NCBI RefSeq assembly: GCF_009671205.1
Contig: NZ_CP045309.1
Location: forward strand, 5,084,001 to 5,148,000
Length of the DNA: 64,000 nt
Origin: Micromonospora terminaliae
GTDB taxonomy: Bacteria > Actinomycetota > Actinomycetes > Mycobacteriales > Micromonosporaceae
Reading direction: 5' to 3'
The notes beneath the pieces were generated by a model. The model made no database searches, was not told the DNA's origin, and was given only the letters and a program-made list of their open reading frames with translations. Both the position numbers and the translations under genes were made by a program. Of this stretch, positions 1 to 5,487 are shown one piece after another; position 1 is the stretch's first letter, and the number at the start of each line of letters is the position of its first letter.

Positions 1-1156
1 GGTCGAGCCGGCCGGACTCCACGAGCTTGCGCAGCACCGCCACGGTGACGCCGCCGGCCGTCTCGGCGAAGACCCCGGTGGTGCGGGCGAGCAGCCGGAT
101 GCCGGCGCGGATCTCGTCGTCGTCGGCGTACTCCATCCAGCCGCCCGTGCGGCGCACCGCCTCCAGCGCGTAGAGGCCGGCGGCCGGGTCGCCGATGTTC
201 AGCGACTTGGCGATGCCGGTCGGCTTCACCGGGACGATGGTGTCGGTGCCGCCGTGCAGCGCCGTGGCGATCGGGTTGCAGCCGGCGGACTGCGCGCCGA
301 ACACCTTCCAGCCGCCGGCCGGCGCCTCGACCAGCCCGATCTCGACCAGCTCGGCGAACGCCTTGTCGATCTTCGTGAGCAGCTCGCCGCTGGCCATCGG
401 GATGACCACCTGCGCCGGGATGCGCCAGCCGAGCTGCTCGGCGACCTCGTAGCCGAGGGTCTTCGAACCCTCCGCGTAGTAGGGCCGCACGTTCACGTTG
501 ACGAACGCGGTGTCCTCGAACTCGTCGGTCTCCACCAGCTCGCCGCAGAGCCGGTTCACGTCGTCGTACGAGCCGTCGATGGCGACCAGGTCGCCGCCGT
601 AGACGGCGGTGGTCACCACCTTGCCCTGCTCCAGGTCGCTCGGGATGAAGACCACCGACGGCACCCCGGCCCGGGCCGCGTGGGCGGCCACCGAGTTGGC
701 CAGGTTGCCGGTGGACGCGCAGGCGTAGCGGGTGAAGCCGAGCGCCCGGGCCGCGGTCAGCGCCACCGAGACGACCCGGTCCTTGAACGAGTGGGTCGGG
801 TTGCCGCTGTCGTCCTTGACCCAGAGCGGGGCGGTGATCCCGAGCTCGGCGGCGAGGTGCGGGGCGGCGACCAGCCGGGTCAGCCCCGGGTCCAGGGTGA
901 CCCGGGTGGCCGGGTCCTGACCGGCGGGGAGCAGGGCGGCGTAGCGCCAGAGGTTGTCCGGGCCGGCCTCGATCTGCTCGCGGGTGACGGCGGCCAGTGC
1001 GGCGGTGTCGTAGTCGACCTCCAGCGGGCCGAAGCACTCGTAACAGGCGTGCTGGGCGGCCAGCGGGTAGCGCGCCGAGCAGGCGCGACAGACCAGGGCG
1101 CGGGCCGGGCTGAGGGTGGTGTCGATGCCGGAGGTCGCGGGGATCGTCGACGTCAT
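1..1156 (-). CDS. thrC: Threonine synthase (partial, 3' end off the left edge)
   Basis: PLP-dependent enzyme converting O-phosphohomoserine to threonine in the cytosol. The first 385 codons are visible and the gene runs off the left edge. A cysteine-bearing N-terminal segment (CRACSARYPLAAQHACYECFG, residues about 22-42) is typical of the long, plant-type threonine synthases. The PLP lysine motif SFKDR follows at about residue 125, then the substrate-loop motif STGNLANS and the late motif FAETAGG. ATG 1156 is preceded by a good ribosome site (AGAGGAAC). That site touches the 3' strand of the P1 helix of a SAM-I-type riboswitch, so initiation is likely controlled by SAM. Identity is highly confident; the C-terminus is not seen. 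Confidence 0.95.
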   Translation of the reverse strand, partial: MTSTIPATSGIDTTLSPARALVCRACSARYPLAAQHACYECFGPLEVDYDTAALAAVTREQIEAGPDNLWRYAALLPAGQDPATRVTLDPGLTRLVAAPHLAAELGITAPLWVKDDSGNPTHSFKDRVVSVALTAARALGFTRYACASTGNLANSVAAHAARAGVPSVVFIPSDLEQGKVVTTAVYGGDLVAIDGSYDDVNRLCGELVETDEFEDTAFVNVNVRPYYAEGSKTLGYEVAEQLGWRIPAQVVIPMASGELLTKIDKAFAELVEIGLVEAPAGGWKVFGAQSAGCNPIATALHGGTDTIVPVKPTGIAKSLNIGDPAAGLYALEAVRRTGGWMEYADDDEIRAGIRLLARTTGVFAETAGGVTVAVLRKLVESGRLD

Positions 1157-1169
1157 GTCGAGGGTTCCT

Positions 1170-1298
1170 CTCATCTTTCCCCGCATCGCCGGGTGCGGCG
1201 GGGACGGAATTGGCACCTGCCCGCCGTCGCTCGTCGTCGAGCGCGCGGGTGGTTGCCGGGGCGTCATCGGGCCGTATCCCTCAGCCCCTCTGGATGAG
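1170..1298 (-). ncRNA. SAM-I (S-box) type riboswitch upstream of thrC
   Basis: Read on the minus strand the leader has the S-box core: a CTCATC...GATGAG P1 helix (1298-1293 with 1175-1170), then AGAGGGGCTGAGGGATACGG, a GATGA kink-turn element, CCCCGGCAACC, a variable P3 arm, the conserved GGTGCCAATTCC junction (1217-1206), a P4 helix CCCCGC/GCGGGG, and AAAGATGAG closing P1. The presence of P4 favours SAM-I over SAM-IV. The last three bases of P1 run into the thrC ribosome site (GAGAGGAA). A SAM-stabilised P1 would therefore mask it, suggesting translational repression rather than termination; no terminator is visible. Confidence 0.9.
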
Positions 1299-1381
1299 GT
1301 ATGCAGTTGTGCTGCCGAGTCTATGCGCGCCCTGCGCTGCTGCCGAGCCGGGTTCCCACGGTGTGAGCCCCCGGCCCCGGG

Positions 1382-2347
1382 TCAGCGCGCGACGACCGCG
1401 ACCGGCTCGATCACCGCGGGGTGGTCGGTCACCGCGACCACCGCCGGGGCGGCGGGCGCCTTCCGGGTACGGGTGACGAGGTTCGCGGCCACCAGGGCGG
1501 CCACGGTCAGCCCGGCGCCGACCAGCTCCACCGCGCCCGGCCGGTAGCCGCGCAGGAGCTGGACCGCGAACGTGGTCACCGGCACCAGGTTCATGAACAG
1601 CGCGGCGTCGGCGGGCCCGAGCCGGCGCACGCCGGTGTTCCAGGCCAGGCCCGCGACGACAGCGGCGATCAGCACCGCGTACGCGAGCTGGGGCGAGACC
1701 TCGACGAGATCGGCGGCGGCCGGCGCGTGCTGGAGCCCGGTGAGGTCGGCGACCGCGCTGACGGCGAACAGGGCGAGCGCGCCGGCGACGGAGGTCAGGG
1801 TGGTGTAGCGCAGCGGCGACCAGTCGGGGAACCGGCTCGCCCCGTGGGTGTAGAACGCCCAGCCGAGCACCGCGCCGACCATGAGCAGCCCGCCCAGGCC
1901 GAACTCGCCCAGCCCGTCGAGCCGGCCGCGGGTGATCACCAGGCCGACGCCGACGAGCGCGACCAGGGAGAGGCCGAGCAGCGCGGGCCGGGGCCGTACG
2001 CCATCCCGCGCCCAGCGAACCAGTTGGGTGACCACCGGCACGGTGGCGGCGAACAGGGCGATCTGCTGCGGCGCGGCCATCCCGAGCGCGAGGTTGGTGA
2101 GGGTGTTGAAGCCGGCGAAGCCGAGCGCGCCGAGCAGCAGCACCTCGGTCCCGCGCCGCGCCGTGCCCAGGGCGGCCACCCCTTCCCGGGCCAGGAGCAG
2201 GGCCACCAGCACGGCGGTGGCGAGCACGTACCGGGCGGTGGTCAGGTTGAGCGCGTCCACCCGTCCGAGCGCGCTGGCCAGCACGGGGAACATGACGCCC
2301 CAGCTGAGCGCGGCGAAGAGCGGGAAGGCGGCGGAACGGGAACGCAT
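1382..2347 (-). CDS. EamA/DMT-family transporter
   Basis: A 321-residue integral membrane protein with about ten hydrophobic segments in two EamA-like halves, the usual size and layout of drug/metabolite exporters of the DMT superfamily. The first half starts MRSRSAAFPLFAALSWG and contains the family-typical LTTARYVLATAVLVALLLA segment. ATG 2347 follows a GGAG-type ribosome site and is preferred over the long in-frame extension, which is antisense to the next genes. It is divergent from an ArsR-type regulator, and an inverted repeat (2360-2377) overlaps its probable -10 box (GATACT, 2371-2366), so it is the likely regulatory target. The substrate cannot be told from sequence. Confidence 0.88.
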   Translation of the reverse strand: MRSRSAAFPLFAALSWGVMFPVLASALGRVDALNLTTARYVLATAVLVALLLAREGVAALGTARRGTEVLLLGALGFAGFNTLTNLALGMAAPQQIALFAATVPVVTQLVRWARDGVRPRPALLGLSLVALVGVGLVITRGRLDGLGEFGLGGLLMVGAVLGWAFYTHGASRFPDWSPLRYTTLTSVAGALALFAVSAVADLTGLQHAPAAADLVEVSPQLAYAVLIAAVVAGLAWNTGVRRLGPADAALFMNLVPVTTFAVQLLRGYRPGAVELVGAGLTVAALVAANLVTRTRKAPAAPAVVAVTDHPAVIEPVAVVAR

Positions 2348-2359
2348 CGCGGCTCCAAT

Positions 2360-2420
2360 GTTCGAGTATCGTCGAACCAACGGAGCCGACTCTAGGAGGT
2401 TGTTCGACGGATGTCGAACA
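2360..2420. promoter_or_regulatory. Two inverted-repeat operators between EamA and ArsR genes
   Basis: GTTCGA-6-TCGAAC lies at 2360-2377 and the perfect TGTTCGAC-4-GTCGAACA at 2401-2420. They share the GTTCGA half-site. The first covers the probable -10 region of the EamA gene. The second covers the -35 region (TTCGAC, 2403-2408) of the ArsR gene, whose -10 is TACGCT (2426-2431). This is the expected arrangement for one repressor controlling both divergent genes. Confidence 0.7.
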
Positions 2421-2437
2421 TGGGTTACGCTGGTCAC

Positions 2438-2743
2438 ATGGAGCTGCACGAACCCGAACTGCGCGACGTCCCGGTCACCGCCGTGCTGGCCGCCCTGGCC
2501 GACGACGTCCGGCTGCAGATCGTGCGCGCCCTCGCCGAGGGCGGCGAGTACGCGTGCGGCACGTTCGAGTTCGGGGTCTCCAAGGCGACCCGCAGCCACC
2601 ACCTGAAGGTGCTGCGCGAGGCCGGCCTCACCCGGACCCGGGTGGCCGGCACGAGCCGCTACGTGCGGCTGCGCCGCGACGAGCTGCAACGCCTCTACCC
2701 GGGGCTGCTCGACGCGGTCCTCGCCGCACCCGCCCGCGCCTGA
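2438..2743 (+). CDS. ArsR-family winged-helix transcriptional regulator
   Basis: A 101-residue winged-helix protein. The segment VTAVLAALADDVRLQIVRAL followed by FEFGVSKATRSHHLKVLREA is the ArsR helix-turn-helix, and TRTRVAGTSRYVRLRRDEL forms the wing. No metal-binding CxC motif of the classical SmtB/ArsR kind is visible, only a single Cys (GEYACGTFEFG). I prefer ATG 2438, because a -10 box TACGCT ends seven bases before it (leaderless mRNA). An in-frame ATG at 2411 with GGAGG upstream lies inside the operator palindrome and is the alternative start. Probable autorepressor that also controls the divergent EamA exporter. Confidence 0.88.
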   Translation: MELHEPELRDVPVTAVLAALADDVRLQIVRALAEGGEYACGTFEFGVSKATRSHHLKVLREAGLTRTRVAGTSRYVRLRRDELQRLYPGLLDAVLAAPARA

Positions 2744-2780
2744 CCGCCGCCAGGGCCTCCGCAACTGACATGATCGTCGG

Positions 2781-3419
2781 GTGAAGACGGCGGCGGCACG
2801 GATCGGAGCCCTGGCGGGCGTGGCCCTGCTCGCCGCCTGCACACCAACGCCGACGCCCCGTCCCGTCTCCGCACCGGCCCCGCCCACCCCGGCGCCCAGC
2901 ACGTCACCGCCCCCGCCCGCCTGCTCGCCGGAGGGGATCCGCATCACCGAGCTCGGAGTGAGCGCCGCCATGGGCCTGCGGGCCATGGGGCTGGAACTGG
3001 TCAACTGCGGTGACCGCCCGTACGAGCTGCGCGGTTACCCGGCGCCCCGCCTCCGGGACGCCGACCGGGACCCGCTGAAGGTGACGATCATCCCGGGCGC
3101 CCGGCCGATCACGTCCGGCTTCGACCAGCCGCCCACCCGGATCGTCCTGCGCCCCGGTGAGCGGGCCAGCGCCGCGCTGCTCTGGCGCAACCTGGTCACC
3201 GACGCCACGGTGGTGGCGAGCAACGGGGCCTATCTCGACGTCGCCCCGCTGCCGGGCCGGCCGGCGTACCCGGTAGAGCTGGACGGGCCGATCGACCTCG
3301 GCAACACCGGCCGCCTCGGGGTGAGCGCCTGGAAGCGCTACAACGGCCCGTCGGCGACGCAACCGCCGGCCCCGAGCGGCCCACCCTCCACGGCACCGAC
3401 CCCCGACAGCCGCCTCTGA
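2781..3419 (+). CDS. Secreted lipoprotein, DUF4232-like domain
   Basis: A 212-residue lipoprotein. It has a short positively charged start, a hydrophobic core and the lipobox LLAAC (Cys at about residue 20), then a Pro/Thr/Ser-rich tether (residues 21-47) and an extracytoplasmic domain. That domain, with ELVNCGDRPYELRGYPAPRL and IVLRPGERASAALLWRN, resembles the DUF4232 beta-sandwich common in actinomycete lipoproteins. A Pro-rich tail follows. GTG 2781 is chosen because the signal peptide starts there and a CATGAT -10-like box ends seven bases upstream. The role is unknown; it is anchored on the outer face of the membrane. Confidence 0.82.
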   Translation: MKTAAARIGALAGVALLAACTPTPTPRPVSAPAPPTPAPSTSPPPPACSPEGIRITELGVSAAMGLRAMGLELVNCGDRPYELRGYPAPRLRDADRDPLKVTIIPGARPITSGFDQPPTRIVLRPGERASAALLWRNLVTDATVVASNGAYLDVAPLPGRPAYPVELDGPIDLGNTGRLGVSAWKRYNGPSATQPPAPSGPPSTAPTPDSRL

Positions 3420-3434
3420 GGGTCACCCCGGTTG

Positions 3435-3484
3435 AGATCTTGGTAGGAAACGGCCCTCAGAGGGGCCTTTTCGTACCAAGATCT
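3435..3484. repeat. 50-bp interrupted palindromic repeat, copy 1
   Basis: Outer arms AGATCTTGGTA (3435-3445) and TACCAAGATCT (3474-3484) enclose a GC-rich inner hairpin (GGCCCTCAGAGGGGCC) flanked by AAACG and TTTTCG. Copy 2 at 3983-4032 has the same length and outer arms. It sits between two convergent 3' ends, the lipoprotein (stop 3419) and the GntR-type gene (stop 3495), so it can act as a bidirectional terminator. Confidence 0.85.
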
Positions 3485-3494
3485 TCCGCGGCCA

Positions 3495-3704
3495 TCAGTG
3501 CGATGGGTGCGAGCCCTGGTCGCGGACATAGACACCTCGGCCCTGGTGCCCCTCCACGAGCCCCTCCGCTCGGAGGATCAACATGGCCGAGCGGATCACC
3601 TGGGTCGAGACTCCGTACTGGGCGCAGAGCTCGGAGATCGACGGCAGCTTGTCGCCCGGTTTCAACTCTCCCGTACGGATCTGCGTGTGACCCGCTGCGT
3701 CCAC
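3495..3704 (-). CDS. Short GntR-type winged-helix protein (possibly N-terminally truncated)
   Basis: About 69 residues if GTG 3704 is the start. The segment IRTGELKPGDKLPSISELCA then YGVSTQVIRSAMLILRAEGL and GRGVYVRD is a clear GntR winged helix-turn-helix with its wing. The helix that normally precedes it (a YxQVAxxLRxxI-like stretch) is degraded to VDAAGHTQI. There is no effector domain, so it resembles the tiny single-domain GntR proteins of actinomycetes. The upstream in-frame extension to 3836 is antisense to the divergent 85-residue gene and is unlikely to be coding. It may be a live mini-regulator or a decayed remnant. Confidence 0.6.
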   Translation of the reverse strand: MDAAGHTQIRTGELKPGDKLPSISELCAQYGVSTQVIRSAMLILRAEGLVEGHQGRGVYVRDQGSHPSH

Positions 3705-3717
3705 CTCCGGCCGGCCG

Positions 3718-3975
3718 ATGAACCCGATGAACGCAGCCCGCTGGATCGTCCACCTGCCGACGACCCTGACCAGCCTCGACGACGTACGCACCCTTGCCAC
3801 GTCACTGCGCATCTCGCTCGGCCACGTCAGCGCCATCGACTTCGGCGAAACGACACTCAGCGAAGAGGACCGGCAGTTCGTGCGTACCCGGGTCTGGTGC
3901 GACGCCCGGCTGCCGGGCGTCGGCCGCTGCGACCTGCCGAACGATCACGTGGTTCCGTGCCGCTCAGCGGGATGA
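3718..3975 (+). CDS. Small conserved-looking protein with a Cys/His cluster
   Basis: An 85-residue protein, divergent from the GntR-type gene with a gap of only 13 bases between starts. It begins MNPMNAARWIVHLPTTLTSL, then reads DFGETTLSEEDRQFVRTRVW and ends with a compact Cys/His cluster, CDARLPGVGRCDLPNDHVVPC, that could bind zinc. The codon usage looks coding and the mirrored GntR context suggests a regulator-partner pair. I do not recognise a named family. A second in-frame ATG at 3727 is possible. The 50-bp palindrome copy 2 begins eight bases after the stop. Confidence 0.55.
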   Translation: MNPMNAARWIVHLPTTLTSLDDVRTLATSLRISLGHVSAIDFGETTLSEEDRQFVRTRVWCDARLPGVGRCDLPNDHVVPCRSAG

Positions 3976-3982
3976 CGCCGTC

Positions 3983-4032
3983 AGATCTTGGTAGCAAACG
4001 GCCCCCCGAGGGGCCACTTCCTACCAAGATCT
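3983..4032. repeat. 50-bp interrupted palindromic repeat, copy 2
   Basis: Outer arms AGATCTTGGTA (3983-3993) and TACCAAGATCT (4022-4032) match copy 1 exactly, and the inner GC hairpin (GGCCCCCCGAGGGGCC) is closely similar. It lies between the convergent 3' ends of the small Cys/His gene (stop 3975) and the DoxX gene. The two copies bracket the GntR/small-protein pair. Confidence 0.85.
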
Positions 4033-4491
4033 CGGGGAACAGTCGGTCAGGCCGGGACCGAGGGACGGGCGACGGTCTCGGTGGCGACTCCGCGGCGGCG
4101 GGAGAGCAACGCGTCCAGGGCCCAGTTTGCCCGGGCCGAGCACCGCCACGAGCAGGAACGACCAGCAGAAGAGCGCCGCCAGCTCGCCGCCGTTGTGCAG
4201 CGGCAGCGGGTGGTCCGGCTGGTGCACCACGAAGTACGCGTACGCCATCGAGCCGGAGGCGAGCAGGGCGGCGGGCCGGGTGAGCAGGCCGACGAGCACC
4301 AGCCCGCCACAGACGAGCTGGATGAGAGCGGCCCACCACCCTGGCCACTCGGCGAAGGGGAGCGCCTGCCCGGTCATCGGGTTGCCGCCGAGGATGCCGA
4401 AGAGTGAGGCCGCGCCGTGGCAGAGGAAAAGCACGCCGGTGACCATGCGGAAGAGGGACAGGACGGGGCCGTTCAGCCGTGCAGGAACCAT
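4021..4491 (-). CDS. DoxX-family membrane protein, apparent 3' frameshift
   Basis: The open frame starts at ATG 4491 after a strong AGGAGGT site. It encodes a DoxX-type four-helix membrane protein: LFRMVTGVLFLCHGAASLFG, then GGLVLVGLLTRPAALLASG, then AYFVVHQPDHPLPLHNGGEL, then ALFCWSFLLVAVLG. After LVAVLG the frame becomes LGPGRVALPPPRSRHRD and runs into the palindromic repeat. The +1 frame instead gives NWALDALLSRRR and stops at 4047, just before the repeat, which looks like the native end. One extra C in the CCC run near 4131-4137 would explain this; 4047-4491 is 445 bases, one more than a multiple of three. The family may act in redox or membrane homeostasis. Confidence 0.75.
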   Translation of the reverse strand: MVPARLNGPVLSLFRMVTGVLFLCHGAASLFGILGGNPMTGQALPFAEWPGWWAALIQLVCGGLVLVGLLTRPAALLASGSMAYAYFVVHQPDHPLPLHNGGELAALFCWSFLLVAVLGPGKLGPGRVALPPPRSRHRDRRPSLGPGLTDCSPRSW

Positions 4492-4608
4492 CGTGACCTC
4501 CTGAAACGTGACGGACGTAGTCCCAGGATGGCCGACGACTTTATCGAAGTTAATAAATTCTTTGTTAACGGGACGCCCGCGTGGGAACGCTCCCAACATG
4601 TGAGCCCC
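4492..4608. promoter_or_regulatory. AT-rich promoter/operator region upstream of the DoxX gene
   Basis: The stretch from about 4537 to 4568 is strikingly AT-rich for this genome and partly symmetrical: TTAATAAA and TTTGTTAA flank a short centre. It lies just upstream of the DoxX ribosome site. It probably holds the DoxX promoter and an operator for an unlinked repressor. No gene is seen here. Confidence 0.45.
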
Positions 4609-5487
4609 TCAGCTTGTTACGTCCTTCCGGGTGAACCGCCAGTAGGCCAGACCCCAGAACACGGTGGCGTAGGCGATCGCCGAGATGGCGCCGCGCACCA
4701 CGTCGTCGGTCTGCACCGGCGTGGAGAGCAGCCCCAGCCAGGCGCTGCTGAAGTGGGTGGGCAGAAACGCCCGCAGGCCACCCAGCGCGGTGATCTGGTC
4801 GAGGATGCTCGAGAGGATCCAGAGCAGCACCGCGCCGCCGACCGCGCCGAGCGCGGCGTCCGTGGTCACCGAGAGCAGGAACGCCAGCCCGGCCACCACC
4901 AGCAGGACGATCGCCAGGTAGCCGAGCACGGCGAGCAGCCGGACCAGGCCCTCGGCCGGGGCCAGCTCGGCGGCGACCTGGCTGCGCAACGGCGACCAGC
5001 CGTACCGGAGGGTGCCGGCGAGCAGGGCGGTGCCCGCGAGCAGCACCAGCGCGAGCGCCGAGTAGGCGAGCGCGACCACCAGCTTCACCGTGAGCAGCCG
5101 GGCCCGGGGCACCGGTACGGCCAGGAGGTACCGCAGGCTGCCCCAGCTCGCCTCGCTGGCCACCGTGTCGCCGCAGAACAGCGCCACCACCACGACCAGC
5201 AGGAAGGACGACGACACGAAGATCGAGAAGAGGGTGAAGTTCAGCCCACCCGAGGTGGCGAGGTCGACCAGGCTGGAGAACTCGTTGCGGCCGTTCCGGT
5301 CGTCGTTGCCGGAGTCGAACTGGAACGCGATCAGGATGATTAGCGGCAGCAGCACCATGAACCCCAGCGCGAGCTGGGTACGCCGGCGCGACGCCTGCCG
5401 CCGGAACTCGGCCCGGAACGGCAGGGTGGCCGACGGCCGGTAGCCGGCGGCGGCCCCGATCGGTCCGACAGTGGAGGGCTGTGCCAT
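4609..5487 (-). CDS. ABC-2 type transporter permease
   Basis: A 292-residue permease with an N-terminal cytoplasmic stretch, a first membrane helix (LALGFMVLLPLIILIAFQF), a long extracytoplasmic loop and about five further helices ending in YATVFWGLAYWRFTRKDVTS. The architecture is that of ABC-2 exporter membrane subunits. Its ATG overlaps the stop codon of the upstream hydrolase/ATPase fusion (TGATG at 5489-5485), so the two are translationally coupled and form one transporter. The substrate is unknown. Confidence 0.88.
   Translation of the reverse strand: MAQPSTVGPIGAAAGYRPSATLPFRAEFRRQASRRRTQLALGFMVLLPLIILIAFQFDSGNDDRNGRNEFSSLVDLATSGGLNFTLFSIFVSSSFLLVVVVALFCGDTVASEASWGSLRYLLAVPVPRARLLTVKLVVALAYSALALVLLAGTALLAGTLRYGWSPLRSQVAAELAPAEGLVRLLAVLGYLAIVLLVVAGLAFLLSVTTDAALGAVGGAVLLWILSSILDQITALGGLRAFLPTHFSSAWLGLLSTPVQTDDVVRGAISAIAYATVFWGLAYWRFTRKDVTS

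Noticed and set aside
1170..1298. SAM-IV rather than SAM-I class for the thrC leader
   Set aside because: A clear P4 helix and the AAAGATGAG closing segment fit SAM-I better. A covariance-model comparison would settle it.
3705..3836. N-terminal extension of the GntR-type frame
   Set aside because: The extension is antisense to the 85-residue gene and has no similarity to GntR N-termini.
3435..4032. Inverted repeats as ends of an insertion sequence
   Set aside because: No transposase, no target-site duplication, and each copy is itself a palindrome rather than one half of an inverted pair.
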